A stretch of DNA of 64,000 nucleotides, taken from positions 124,001 through 188,000 of the forward strand of contig DAONQC010000003.1 of NCBI GenBank assembly GCA_035409945.1. Direction: 5' to 3'. The translations under genes were made by a program, and so were the position numbers. The notes under the pieces were generated by a model that did not search any database, was not told the DNA's origin, and was given only the letters and a program-made list of their open reading frames with translations. This DNA is from MWEH01 sp035409945 (GTDB lineage Bacteria; Bacillota; Clostridia; Christensenellales; DTU072). Below, in pieces: positions 7,950-17,324 of the stretch (its first letter is position 1; the number at the start of each line of letters is the position of its first letter).

Positions 7950-9914
7950 CTAACTTTGTGTAAATCCTGGCTTACCCACATCTTCTAAGCTAAATAAATC
8001 ATCTTTTTCGCCTGCAAACTGGCAATTGTATAGCTCACAGTAAAAGCCTTCTTTCTCCATAAGTTCGTCATGAGAACCAATTTCCACAACATCTCCATCG
8101 TTCATGACTAAAATTTTAGCTGCTTGTCTAATAGTAGAAAGCCGATGCGCTATTACAAAACTTGTTTTACCTTCCATCATATTAAGCATTGCGCTCTGAA
8201 CATATTTTTCAGTCCTAGTATCCACTGAACTGGTTGCTTCATCAAGTATAATAATTTTAGGATCTTTAAGTATGGCTCTTGCTATAGTTAGAAGTTGCTT
8301 TTGTCCCGCACTAATGTTGGAGGCTCCCTCTTTCAAGACTGTATCATAGCCATCCTCCATCAACATTATAAATGAATGAGCGTATGCTTTTTTAGCAGCT
8401 TCAATTATCTCTTCCCTTGTAGCATTTGGTTTTCCGTATGCAATATTCTCTGCAATCGTTCCATGGAATAACCAAGTATCTTGTAAAACCATCCCATAAA
8501 GGTCCCTTAAGTCATTTCGCGAAAACTGGCGAATATCTACACCATCAATTAATATCCTTCCTGAATTAATTTCATAGAACCTCATCAGCAAATTAACTAA
8601 TGTAGTCTTTCCTGCGCCAGTTGGTCCTACGATTGCCACCTGCTCTCCAGCTTTTACAGATAATGATAAATCTCTTATCAATGGTTTGTCTTCAGTATAT
8701 GAAAATGAAATATTTTTAAATATAACTTCTCCTATACATTCTGATGGGTTTAAAGGTGTAGTTCCTTCTTCTGTCATTTCCTCTAAATCAAATACTTCAA
8801 ATACCCTTTCAGCAGCGGCCATTGAAGATTGTATGGTGTTTGCAATATTACTTATGTTTTCAATAGGCTGAGCAAACTGTCTTGTATATGAAAGCAACGC
8901 CTGTATATCACCAATAGTAATAATTCCACTTCCAGCTCGAAAGCCGCCACCCACACAAATCCCTACATAGACTAAATTATTCACAAATTTGATAGAAGGT
9001 AATATTATACCCGATAAAAACTGTGATTTACGAGTAGCTATTTTTAGTTCTTTATTAATTTTTACATATGTTTTATTACTTTCATCTTCTCTATTATAAA
9101 GTTTAACGACTTGATGTCCAGAGTACATTTCTTCAATAAAACCGTTTAATTCACCAATTCGGTTTTGCTGTTTAGCAAATTCACGCTGAGACTTTTTAAC
9201 TATTGTTGAAGAAACCAAAAGAAGAATGGGCAAACTAGCTAATGTCACTGTGGACAGTAACCAATCTATCCTAAACATCATAAATGTCACGCCTACTACA
9301 GTCATTGACCCTGTTATTATTTGATTTATACTTTCTTGAATGGTAGCAGATATCATCTCTATATCTATCGTAAATCTAGATAAAACTTCACCAGAAGGAG
9401 TGGTGTCAAAGTATGATAAAGGCACCTTGTCTAACTTATTTTTGACATCATGGCGCATCCTACACACAAGCTTCTGTGAAGTGATACCAGCAATCAATGC
9501 GCTCATGAATTGAAATAGAGAATTTAGCACATATAAACTCCCACTAGTCAATAGCACCGGTGCTATATATGAGTATAATTGATTATTACCTGGATTTGTA
9601 GGGTCGTTACTCGGTCGAATATTAGTAAAAAACTGTAAACTATCAACTAATGCATTGGTAACTTTTTTCATTATGTCTGGAACCCAAATCGCAAACCAAG
9701 CCCCAATCATAGCAAGTAAAATCATCACTATAATCATTGGGTATTGTGGCTTAAGATATTTTATTAATCTTCTAACAGTCGCACCAAAGTTTTTAGCCTT
9801 AACTATATTGGAAATGTCTGGTCCTGTTACACCAAAACCAGCGCCAAGGTTAATACCTCCACCTTGGTTTTTCTGTTCTTCGCCCTTTATGATACCACTT
9901 GTGTTTTGGCTCAT
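7950..9914 (-). CDS. ABC exporter subunit, permease-ATPase with consensus catalytic site
   Basis: A 654-residue half-transporter with a cytoplasmic N-tail of about 50 residues, six membrane segments (about 55-350) and a C-terminal nucleotide-binding domain. Walker A is VGPTGAGKTT (about 430), the signature is NISAGQKQ (about 531, departing from LSGGQ), Walker B is IIILDEATSSVD (about 555) with catalytic Glu, and the H-loop is IAHRLST (about 587). The ATG overlaps the TGA of the upstream ABC gene (ATGA), so the two are translationally coupled and probably form a heterodimer. The ATPase points pair logically with the partner: this subunit gives the intact Walker B Glu and His but a degenerate signature. 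Exported substrate unknown; multidrug or peptide export are both possible. Confidence 0.9.
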   Translation of the reverse strand: MSQNTSGIIKGEEQKNQGGGINLGAGFGVTGPDISNIVKAKNFGATVRRLIKYLKPQYPMIIVMILLAMIGAWFAIWVPDIMKKVTNALVDSLQFFTNIRPSNDPTNPGNNQLYSYIAPVLLTSGSLYVLNSLFQFMSALIAGITSQKLVCRMRHDVKNKLDKVPLSYFDTTPSGEVLSRFTIDIEMISATIQESINQIITGSMTVVGVTFMMFRIDWLLSTVTLASLPILLLVSSTIVKKSQREFAKQQNRIGELNGFIEEMYSGHQVVKLYNREDESNKTYVKINKELKIATRKSQFLSGIILPSIKFVNNLVYVGICVGGGFRAGSGIITIGDIQALLSYTRQFAQPIENISNIANTIQSSMAAAERVFEVFDLEEMTEEGTTPLNPSECIGEVIFKNISFSYTEDKPLIRDLSLSVKAGEQVAIVGPTGAGKTTLVNLLMRFYEINSGRILIDGVDIRQFSRNDLRDLYGMVLQDTWLFHGTIAENIAYGKPNATREEIIEAAKKAYAHSFIMLMEDGYDTVLKEGASNISAGQKQLLTIARAILKDPKIIILDEATSSVDTRTEKYVQSAMLNMMEGKTSFVIAHRLSTIRQAAKILVMNDGDVVEIGSHDELMEKEGFYCELYNCQFAGEKDDLFSLEDVGKPGFTQS

Positions 9915-12886
9915 AACTCTAACTCCTCTGCGCTCATTTGTGATAATGCGATATCTTTATATAGCGGACATTTTTCTAAAAGTTCTTTATGCGTTCCTTT
10001 ACTAACAATCTTTCCCTCGTCCATAACTAAAATAAGATCAGCATCCATAATTGTCCCAATTCTTTGGGCTATTATAATGGTCGCAGTATCTTTAGTTACA
10101 CCCTTTAAAGCATTGCGTAAGTTTTTGTCGGTTCGAAAATCTAGTGCAGAAAAACTATCATCAAAGATTAAAATCTCAGGCTTTCTAATTATAGCTCTGG
10201 CTATGGACAATCTTTGTTTTTGTCCCCCGCTAAAGTTGCCTCCACCTTGCTCTACTTCACTATCTAAACCATTTTCTTTATTCTTTACAAAAGCCTCGCT
10301 TTGGGCAATCCTTAATGCTTCCCACATGTCTTCTTCAGTAGCGTCTGGCTTTCCCCATCTTAAATTTTCTGCAATCGTCCCTGAAAATAGCATAGCTCTT
10401 TGGGGTACAAATCCAATCATATCCCTTAACTCTTCTTGTGGGTATTCTCGAACATCAACACCATTAATTACAACTCTACCTTTAGTAACATCAAAAAATC
10501 TTGGAATGAGATTAATAACCGTTGTTTTTCCAGAGCCAGTTCCACCAACAATAGCTGTCACCTTGCCTTTTTCAGCTATAAAATCTATATCTTTCAGAAA
10601 ATCAGTATGTGTATCATCTTCAAATCTATAAAATACATTTTCAAACCTGACAACTCCTCTTTCAGTGTACCTTCGATTGGGTTCTATTGGATCTTTTAGC
10701 TTTATTGCAGTATCTAGAACTTCATTAACCCTAGCTGCCGAAACAGTTGCTCTAGGGAACATAACAAATACTGTAGCCAACATAACAAGTGCCATCATGA
10801 TTTGTTGCATATACTGAATAACTGCCATCATATCTCCTACTTTTACATCTTCGTCATATGCTATCTGCTTGCTTGCAATCCAAACAACACCTACCATTGC
10901 ACAGTTAATACAAACAGCAATTAATGGTGACAATACAGCATTGTATTTACTTATGGTCGTAGCAGTTTTTGTCAAACTAACGTTAACTTCTTGGAATTTG
11001 GCATTTTCAGTTTCTTGCTTATTGAATGCTCTCACAACTCTAATGCCCGTTAAGCCCTCCCTAGTTAACAAGGTTAGTCTATCTACTCTTTTTTGTATTA
11101 TTTTAAACATCGGTTGCACTATTTTGGCTGCAACAAACGATGCAATAAATAAAATGGGTAAAACATATAAAAGAACAGAAGTCATTTTTAAACTTTTTTG
11201 AGCAGCCATTATAAAACCGCCAATAAGAGTTACGGGCGCAATGAAGCCAGTTCGAAGAAGTAGCAACAATATCTGTTGTATTTGGTTTACATCATTTGTT
11301 GACCTTGTTATTAAGCTAGGTGTAGAAAACTGATTGAATTCAGACAGAGAAAACAGCTGAACCTTATTAAAAACCCTCGCACGAATAAATGCAGAAAATT
11401 CAGATGCATATTTAGCACTAAATGCGGCAGCTAATATTGCTGCTACACATGAGGCTACCGTTAATAAAATCATTAAACCGCCTCTAGTTAAAATAAACTT
11501 TAAATCTTGTGTTTGAACCTCTTTACCATCTGGAAGCATTATATCATTTTTTGATATTAACTCATAGACTTTCCCTTCTCTCTTTGCGGTCCCCGTAGGC
11601 GATAACTTTATGTAGTCAGCTAGTTTTATCCAAAACTGTCTAAACTTACTATCTTTAATTTTGGTTATAACATCTCCATCTTCATTAGTTGTGTAGGTAT
11701 CATCAATTGCTTTTAATATGGATTTTAGTGAGCGATTCTTATACTTAAAAAGCCTTTCTATCAAAATCAAATCATCGTCTGTTGTATATATCCTGGCTAG
11801 TTCTGCGATCTTTTGCTTATAGGTAGAATCTAGCATATTCTCGACTTCCTCAACAGTCATATTCTCCTCTTTAGCAAATCGTTCAAAATTATCCTCGAAT
11901 AACACCTTATATAATAGATCTCTGTTATACTCGTGAGCCCTAGTTCCTGCATCGTACTCGCTTAAACCCTTATCTCTATTTACCCATTTTGCCCCATGAT
12001 ACTTATACGCGAAACCTAACACATTGTTACAAATAATAACTTCATAATCAGGCATAGGGTCCGGTCTTCCAGTAAAACTTTCTTTTGCGGTTTCGACTTC
12101 TTCTTCATCCTTATTGCTGTAAACATATACAAGCTTGCTCTTATCTAGCGCTTGGCCAAAATTATCAGTTGGAATTCTATTGCCATCTTTATCAATAGGA
12201 ATTGGCATTAAATTACCATATACAGATTTTTTCATACAACTAACACAAGCAGTTAAAATTCTCCTATTGGCATTGTCGGACATAGCATCCTCATCCGCAT
12301 TTGGATCTCTATCAAGCAAGTCATTAACTGAAATTGTATTTTTATCACCTGTCTCGGCTTCAATAGGTATTGAACGCGGATCACCTGGTTCAAACACTAT
12401 AAAATTATTTATAATTCTGGCTATCTCAGCTTTATCTTCGGTAGAATAGTCGTCGTATTTAGCACCCTTTTTTTGATATTTTTTTAGCCCATCATTGAAT
12501 GGAGTTATAACTTTTTCAAATAACTCTTTGCTATCATGAACTGGAATGTCTCTAAAAACTATATTTATTCTATGCAAACTTAAAGTTTCAGCTATAGCTG
12601 CATTTAAATCAAATGTAGAAAAACCCTCTACCATCTCAAAAACAGGAATTTTATCCTTATCATAACCTTTTAGTGTCTTTTCGTTATCAACTCCACTGAC
12701 ACTGCTTGGCTTATCCATTTCTAAATGTTTGTATAAAGGTTCATAGTCTATATATATACCTTCATTAATGATTTCACTCATTTTTTCAGGTAAATACAGT
12801 TCTGCAACAGCCTGACATGTAACAAGTATCATGATTACAGCTAGTATCCATGCCATAGACTTAAAATCTTTGAACTGTCTAAACAT
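9911..12886 (-). CDS. ABC exporter subunit with large extracytoplasmic insert and degenerate ATPase site
   Basis: This 991-residue half-transporter has TM1 at about 10-32, a polar insert at about 33-468, TM2 at about 470-492 (GGLMILLTVASCVAAILA) and four further TM segments. The NBD has Walker A VGGTGSGKTT (about 782), canonical signature FSGGQKQR (about 882), Walker B ILIFDDSFSALD (about 907) with Asp in place of the catalytic Glu, and IIAQRIGT (about 938) with Gln in place of the H-loop His. These changes mark the degenerate site of heterodimeric exporters such as TM287/288 or LmrCD. The insert is Asp/Glu/Lys-rich, has three Cys at about 205-290 and no domain recognised here. Homologues such as BmrCD carry a much smaller external domain at this position. 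Confidence 0.88.
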   Translation of the reverse strand: MFRQFKDFKSMAWILAVIMILVTCQAVAELYLPEKMSEIINEGIYIDYEPLYKHLEMDKPSSVSGVDNEKTLKGYDKDKIPVFEMVEGFSTFDLNAAIAETLSLHRINIVFRDIPVHDSKELFEKVITPFNDGLKKYQKKGAKYDDYSTEDKAEIARIINNFIVFEPGDPRSIPIEAETGDKNTISVNDLLDRDPNADEDAMSDNANRRILTACVSCMKKSVYGNLMPIPIDKDGNRIPTDNFGQALDKSKLVYVYSNKDEEEVETAKESFTGRPDPMPDYEVIICNNVLGFAYKYHGAKWVNRDKGLSEYDAGTRAHEYNRDLLYKVLFEDNFERFAKEENMTVEEVENMLDSTYKQKIAELARIYTTDDDLILIERLFKYKNRSLKSILKAIDDTYTTNEDGDVITKIKDSKFRQFWIKLADYIKLSPTGTAKREGKVYELISKNDIMLPDGKEVQTQDLKFILTRGGLMILLTVASCVAAILAAAFSAKYASEFSAFIRARVFNKVQLFSLSEFNQFSTPSLITRSTNDVNQIQQILLLLLRTGFIAPVTLIGGFIMAAQKSLKMTSVLLYVLPILFIASFVAAKIVQPMFKIIQKRVDRLTLLTREGLTGIRVVRAFNKQETENAKFQEVNVSLTKTATTISKYNAVLSPLIAVCINCAMVGVVWIASKQIAYDEDVKVGDMMAVIQYMQQIMMALVMLATVFVMFPRATVSAARVNEVLDTAIKLKDPIEPNRRYTERGVVRFENVFYRFEDDTHTDFLKDIDFIAEKGKVTAIVGGTGSGKTTVINLIPRFFDVTKGRVVINGVDVREYPQEELRDMIGFVPQRAMLFSGTIAENLRWGKPDATEEDMWEALRIAQSEAFVKNKENGLDSEVEQGGGNFSGGQKQRLSIARAIIRKPEILIFDDSFSALDFRTDKNLRNALKGVTKDTATIIIAQRIGTIMDADLILVMDEGKIVSKGTHKELLEKCPLYKDIALSQMSAEELEL

Positions 12887-12911
12887 ATCTATCCCTCATC
12901 AACTACTGCGT

Positions 12912-12940
12912 ATATTACCACACGACACGCGTATAGTCAA
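12912..12940 (-). promoter_or_regulatory. Promoter of the ABC exporter operon, CG-rich
   Basis: Minus strand: -35 TTGACT (12935-12940), 17-base spacer rich in CG steps, extended -10 TGGTAATAT (-10 at 12912-12917). A run of alternating G/C (12941-12954) flanks the -35 in an otherwise A+T-rich region. It lies about 25 bases before the ATG at 12886. The aspS promoter is built the same way. Confidence 0.65.
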
Positions 12941-12978
12941 GCGCGCGCCCGCGCACATACCTAATTATATAATATAAA

Positions 12979-13085
12979 GGCACTTAATTGCTAGTACTAA
13001 TATTACAACGATATTTTGCAATTGTATAAACTAGCAAACGGTACTTAATTGTTAAGATTAGCATTACAATGCAACAAGTACCGCT
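12979..13085. repeat. Short degenerate tandem repeat (unit about 60 bp)
   Basis: The stretch beginning cacttaattgctagtacta at 12981 recurs as gtacttaattgttaagatta at 13041 with continuing similarity (tattacaacg / cattacaatg). It is part of the 449-base gap between the ABC operon promoter and the gpmI end. Confidence 0.6.
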
Positions 13086-13405
13086 ATAACACCATTCGTA
13101 CTAAATTAGCTCAAATCCCTATAAGCTAAAAAAGCCCCTAATACCCATATGTTTGTCATTTAAACTTTACTCTATAATAGACTCGTCCCTAGAATCTTGC
13201 GGCTTTATATCAAGCATTTGAGTAACTGTTGCGCCTATTAATGTAATTCACACCACTACACCCTTCGAAATTAATTCAAACCTAGGTAGTAGTAATGAAG
13301 CTACACTTAATGCTCATATATCTATTATTTAAACTCTACTCTATAACGGATTCATCCCAAGAAGCATGAGGCTTGATATCAAGTATTTGGGCAACTGTTG
13401 CGGCT
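13075..13405 (-). repeat. Two-copy tandem duplication (unit about 169 bp) including the gpmI 3' end
   Basis: The sequence at about 13075-13245 is a diverged copy of about 13246-13413, which holds the real gpmI end. On the minus strand the copy still reads ATVTQMLDIKPQDSRDESII-E-stop, against ATVAQILDIKPHASWDESVI-E-stop in the gene, in one open frame. The flanking non-coding parts also align (both carry ACC-TTCG and ATAT/ATT landmarks). Confidence 0.85.
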
Positions 13406-14904
13406 ATATTAGATAGTCCGAACTCTTTATTTTTAATTTTAGCATCCACTCCATAAATTATAAATGGAACTTTATTTAAGCTGTGAGCTGTTCTTGGCTG
13501 TAACTCACCTTTTTTATTCCTTTCAAACATCTCATCCGCATTCCCGTGATCTGCAGTGACTAACAAGCAATAACCTTTTTCATCAATTACTTTTAGCAAC
13601 CTTCCTATAGCAAGATCCACAGCTTCTACACCTATAACTGTTGCATCAAAGCTACCTGTATGTCCTACCATATCGCCGTTTGGATAATTACATCTAATAA
13701 AATCATATTCATCGGAACAAATAGCTTTTATCATCTCATCCGTTATTTCTGCTGACTTCATCCAGGGTCTTTCATCAAAGGAAACTTTGTCTGACGGGAT
13801 CTCGCAAAAAGTTTCTAGCTCATCATCAAACTTATCTAATTTATTACCATTCCAAAAATATGTAACGTGACCATACTTTTGCGTTTCAGAAATTGCATAT
13901 TGCTTTATATTGTTTTTTACGAGCACTTCACTTAATGTGTTTTTAATTTGAGGAGGTTCGACTAAAAATCTCTCAGGAATATGCTTATCCCCATCGTATT
14001 GCAACATGCCTGCAAACAATATGTCAGGAAGGGCGCCTCTATCAAATTCACAAAAAGTTTCTTCGGTTAATGCTCTACTTATTTCTATGGCTCTATCTCC
14101 TCTAAAATTAAATAGTACAACACTATCTCCATCTTTTATCTTGCCTACTGGCTCATTTTTGTCATCAACTATAACAAAACCGGGTAAATCCTGGTCAACT
14201 ATCCCTACTTTTTCTTTTCTATAGGTGACTATCGCTTCTGTTGCGCTAGAAAAGCCCCTGCCTTCGCCTTTTACATGTAAATCATATCCTAGTTTGACCA
14301 TATTCCAGTTAGCATTATATCTATCCATTGTAATCTTCATTCTGCCCCCACCACTTGCTATGGCACAATCAAAATCACTAGACCTAAGTTTTGAAAGTTT
14401 TTCTTCTAGTAAATCAACATAAGTCAAAGCCGATGTGGCTGGAACATCTCTTCCATCTAACAATATATGGACTCTAGCACCTTTAATTTTCTCTTCTTTG
14501 GATTGCTCTAGTAACGAAAATAAATGATTTATATTGGAGTGTACATTACCGTCAGAAAGGAGCCCTATGAAATGAATGTAGGATTTATTCTTAATGCAAT
14601 TTCCAACTAAATCTTTCCAAGCACTCGATTGAAAAACTTCTTTAGAATCAATTTTCTCATTAACTAATTTTGCGCCCTGAGAATAAACTTGTCCACAGCC
14701 TATAGCGTTATGCCCCACTTCACTATTTCCCATATCGTCATCTGAAGGTAATCCTACAGCCATTCCGTGCGCTTTAAGATATGTATAACTGGCATTATCC
14801 ATTAACCAATCAAGATTTGGGGTGCGTGCTGTAGATACCGCATTTCCTTCTGTTTTTTCGGAATAACCTATACCATCCATGACTACTAAAACAACTTTTT
14901 TCAT
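13336..14904 (-). CDS. gpmI: 2,3-bisphosphoglycerate-independent phosphoglycerate mutase
   Basis: It interconverts 3- and 2-phosphoglycerate in glycolysis using two Mn ions and a phosphoserine intermediate. The 522-residue protein begins MKKVVLVVMDGIGYSE with the first metal Asp. It has DDDMGNSEVGHNAIG (about residues 55-69) with the catalytic Ser, GLLSDGNVHSN, LLDGRDVPATSA, FRGDRAIEISR, CNYPNGDMVGHTG and VTADHGNADEM with the remaining metal ligands. Length matches the family (about 510). AAAGGAG lies eight bases before the ATG. It follows tpiA by 88 bases, the last gene of pgk-tpiA-gpmI. A decayed copy of its 3' end sits downstream. Confidence 0.97.
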   Translation of the reverse strand: MKKVVLVVMDGIGYSEKTEGNAVSTARTPNLDWLMDNASYTYLKAHGMAVGLPSDDDMGNSEVGHNAIGCGQVYSQGAKLVNEKIDSKEVFQSSAWKDLVGNCIKNKSYIHFIGLLSDGNVHSNINHLFSLLEQSKEEKIKGARVHILLDGRDVPATSALTYVDLLEEKLSKLRSSDFDCAIASGGGRMKITMDRYNANWNMVKLGYDLHVKGEGRGFSSATEAIVTYRKEKVGIVDQDLPGFVIVDDKNEPVGKIKDGDSVVLFNFRGDRAIEISRALTEETFCEFDRGALPDILFAGMLQYDGDKHIPERFLVEPPQIKNTLSEVLVKNNIKQYAISETQKYGHVTYFWNGNKLDKFDDELETFCEIPSDKVSFDERPWMKSAEITDEMIKAICSDEYDFIRCNYPNGDMVGHTGSFDATVIGVEAVDLAIGRLLKVIDEKGYCLLVTADHGNADEMFERNKKGELQPRTAHSLNKVPFIIYGVDAKIKNKEFGLSNIAATVAQILDIKPHASWDESVIE

Positions 14905-14927
14905 TAACTATACTCCTTTTACAATGG

Positions 14928-14955
14928 TTGAAACCGCAATAATTAGCGGTTTCAA
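14928..14955 (-). terminator. Intercistronic hairpin between tpiA and gpmI
   Basis: A perfect 10-bp stem (TTGAAACCGC / GCGGTTTCAA) with an 8-base A/T loop. On the transcribed strand no T tract follows, so it looks more like an RNA processing or stability element, or a weak terminator, than a full intrinsic terminator. Confidence 0.5.
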
Positions 14956-14992
14956 TTATCATTTTATTAATATTTTTATCATCTATTATATA

Positions 14993-15748
14993 CTATTTAT
15001 CGTAATTTACTATAACTGAAAAATCTTCCGCTTTCAAAGATGCTCCGCCAATTAGTCCACCATCTATTTCAGGCATTGCCATTAACTCTTTTGCGTTTTT
15101 AGCATTCATACTGCCGCCATATTGTATTCTCAATGAATTGGCTGCATATTTACCAAACATTTGTCTAATTATGCCTTTTCTCATAACCCCAATGGTCTCA
15201 TTTGCATCTTCTGCAGTTGCAGTTTTTCCAGTTCCAATTGCCCATACTGGCTCGTAAGCAATGACGATTTTTTTCAAATCAGCTTTAGTTAATCCTGCTA
15301 AACCTTTCTCTATTTGATCTGCTAAAACTCTATTTGTTTCGCCTGCTTCCCTTTGTTCAAGCGTTTCGCCTACACACACTATAACTTTTAGCCCAGCAGC
15401 TAACGCAGCTTTTGTACGCGCATTTACAGACGTATCAGTTTCGCCAAAATACTGTCTTCTTTCACTGTGTCCAACAATAACATATTTTACCTTCAGTTCC
15501 TTTAACATTTCAGCACTAATTTCACCTGTGAATGCTCCTTTAGGCGCCCAGTGAACATTTTGTGCTCCTAGTTGCATTTTGGTTCCACGCATAGCTTTTC
15601 TAGCTACTTCTAGGTTTGTATATGGCACACATAAAACAACCTCACAATTAGCCTCTTTCACAAGTGGTGCTATCTCTTGAATCAAAGCTTTAGTCTCCGC
15701 TTGTGTTTTATTCATTTTCCAATTGCCTGCTATGATATCTCTTTTCAT
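14993..15748 (-). CDS. tpiA: Triosephosphate isomerase
   Basis: It interconverts DHAP and glyceraldehyde-3-phosphate. The 251-residue TIM barrel has all family marks: GNWKMNKT near the start (catalytic Lys), VKYVIVGHSERRQYFGE (electrophilic His at about 95), AYEPVWAIGTGKTAT (general-base Glu at about 167 and the mobile loop 6) and QYGGSMN (phosphate binding). GGAGG precedes the ATG. It begins 12 bases after the pgk stop, so the two are clearly co-transcribed. Confidence 0.98.
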   Translation of the reverse strand: MKRDIIAGNWKMNKTQAETKALIQEIAPLVKEANCEVVLCVPYTNLEVARKAMRGTKMQLGAQNVHWAPKGAFTGEISAEMLKELKVKYVIVGHSERRQYFGETDTSVNARTKAALAAGLKVIVCVGETLEQREAGETNRVLADQIEKGLAGLTKADLKKIVIAYEPVWAIGTGKTATAEDANETIGVMRKGIIRQMFGKYAANSLRIQYGGSMNAKNAKELMAMPEIDGGLIGGASLKAEDFSVIVNYDK

Positions 15749-15760
15749 TTCCTACCTCCA

Positions 15761-16954
15761 TTATTTGTTATCAAGACAATCAATGCCTGGTAATGTTTTA
15801 CCTTCTAAAAATTCAAGTGACGCTCCACCGCCTGTGGATATATGCGTCATTTTATCAGCAAATCCTAACTGAGTCACTGCGCTAGCACTATCGCCACCAC
15901 CTATTATAGTAACAGCTTTTGAATTGGCAAGTGCGCGTGCAATAGCCATAGTTCCCTTGGCAAATTTATCAAACTCAAAAACCCCCATTGGACCATTCCA
16001 TACAATGGTTTTTGCACCCTTAATAGTTTCTGAGAACAATTTAATGGTTTCAGCACCTATATCCATTCCAATCCAGCCTTCAGGCGCTGCTTGTCCCACT
16101 TTAAGAGTTAACGGTATCGCAGTATTTGAAAACTCATTTCCGTATACAGTGTCAATAGGTAATAACAATTTTACGCCTTTATCCTGAGCTTTTTCTATTA
16201 AATCAAGTGCAAGCTCAAACTTATCTCTTTCACAAATAGAATTCCCTATCGGATTGTTTAACGCTGCTAAAAAAGTATACGCCATACCGCCACCGATAAT
16301 AATGCTATCAACTTTATCAATTAAATTATTAATTACGCTAATTTTATCGGAAACTTTAGCCCCACCTAGTATAGCAACAAATGGTCTTTCAGGGTTTTCT
16401 AATGCTTTGCCCATAATCGTTATTTCTTTTCCGATTAAAAAGCCTGCTACTGCGACCTTGGCAAATCCATATTGTACTATACCAGCAGTAGAAGCATGTG
16501 CTCTATGCGCAGTACCGAAAGCGTCATTAACATATATATCGCAAAACTCAGATAAAGCCTTACAAAAACCCTCATCGTTTTCTTCTTCTTCCTTGTGAAA
16601 ACGTAAGTTCTCTAACAAAACTATCTCGCCATCTTTACAGGCATTCACCTTTTCGTGAGCTGAAGGTCCAATGACATCCTCAGCAAATGCTACTGGTTTT
16701 CCCAAAAATTCTGATAGTTTTTCAGCGACTGGTTTTAGAGAATATTTGAGGTTAAATTCTCCTTTTGGCCTCCCCATATGGGAGCATAAAATAACTTTTG
16801 CGCCTTTTTCGGATAAGTATTTAATCGTTGGTAAAGCTCCTTCAATTCTATTGGTGTCGGTAATTACACCGCCTTGCATAGGAACATTAAAATCCACCCT
16901 AACTAAACACTTCTTACCTTTTACATTAACATCTTCTATAGTTTTTTTGCTCAT
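15761..16954 (-). CDS. pgk: Phosphoglycerate kinase
   Basis: It transfers phosphate from 1,3-bisphosphoglycerate to ADP, the first ATP-forming step of glycolysis. The 397-residue protein shows CLVRVDFNVP near residue 20, CSHMGRPKGE, LLENLRFHKEEEEND, FGTAHRAHASTAG, the hinge GGAKVSDKI, and the nucleotide loop WNGPMGVFEFDKFAKGT with IIGGGDSASAV near the C-terminus. AAGGAGGG lies before the ATG. It is first in pgk-tpiA-gpmI; gapA, often upstream of pgk in Firmicutes, is not adjacent here. Confidence 0.98.
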   Translation of the reverse strand: MSKKTIEDVNVKGKKCLVRVDFNVPMQGGVITDTNRIEGALPTIKYLSEKGAKVILCSHMGRPKGEFNLKYSLKPVAEKLSEFLGKPVAFAEDVIGPSAHEKVNACKDGEIVLLENLRFHKEEEENDEGFCKALSEFCDIYVNDAFGTAHRAHASTAGIVQYGFAKVAVAGFLIGKEITIMGKALENPERPFVAILGGAKVSDKISVINNLIDKVDSIIIGGGMAYTFLAALNNPIGNSICERDKFELALDLIEKAQDKGVKLLLPIDTVYGNEFSNTAIPLTLKVGQAAPEGWIGMDIGAETIKLFSETIKGAKTIVWNGPMGVFEFDKFAKGTMAIARALANSKAVTIIGGGDSASAVTQLGFADKMTHISTGGGASLEFLEGKTLPGIDCLDNK

Positions 16955-16994
16955 AAATTAACCCTCCTTGGATTACATTTTTGTTTGCATTTTA

Positions 16995-17030
16995 ATTATA
17001 TCACTTTATATCTCTTTTGGTAACCGTTAC
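16995..17030 (-). promoter_or_regulatory. Promoter of pgk-tpiA-gpmI with an overlapping dyad
   Basis: Minus strand: -35 TTACCA (17018-17023), 17-base spacer, -10 TATAAT (16995-17000), about 45 bases before the pgk ATG. The dyad GTAAC-G-GTTAC (17020-17030) overlaps the -35 and is placed where a repressor could act. No regulator gene is nearby, so an operator role is only inferred. Confidence 0.6.
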
Positions 17031-17324
17031 AATACAATTAAAAAAATAAATACCAGGCATTTGTTTTTCATAGTTAAGTGCTACATTCATCTATAATCTC
17101 GTTTTTGCAAACCTACAAAATCCTTGTATATTAGAGTCAGTACCATATCTAATGGAAGCGTAGTACAGTAATTTTACAACCAAGAACCTATACAAAATTT
17201 ATAGATTTTTATATATTCTTATAGATTTTAACTAACTGTAACTAACCCATCAAATGTCAGACAATACTTTAATTATGGTTCTTTTCCCTGTATGTACTGC
17301 TTGTTTTTTCGTTTATTACTCATC

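Noticed and set aside
9655..10631. Plus-strand open frames across the ABC transporter genes
   Set aside because: They are antisense shadows of well-conserved ABC coding sequence on the minus strand.
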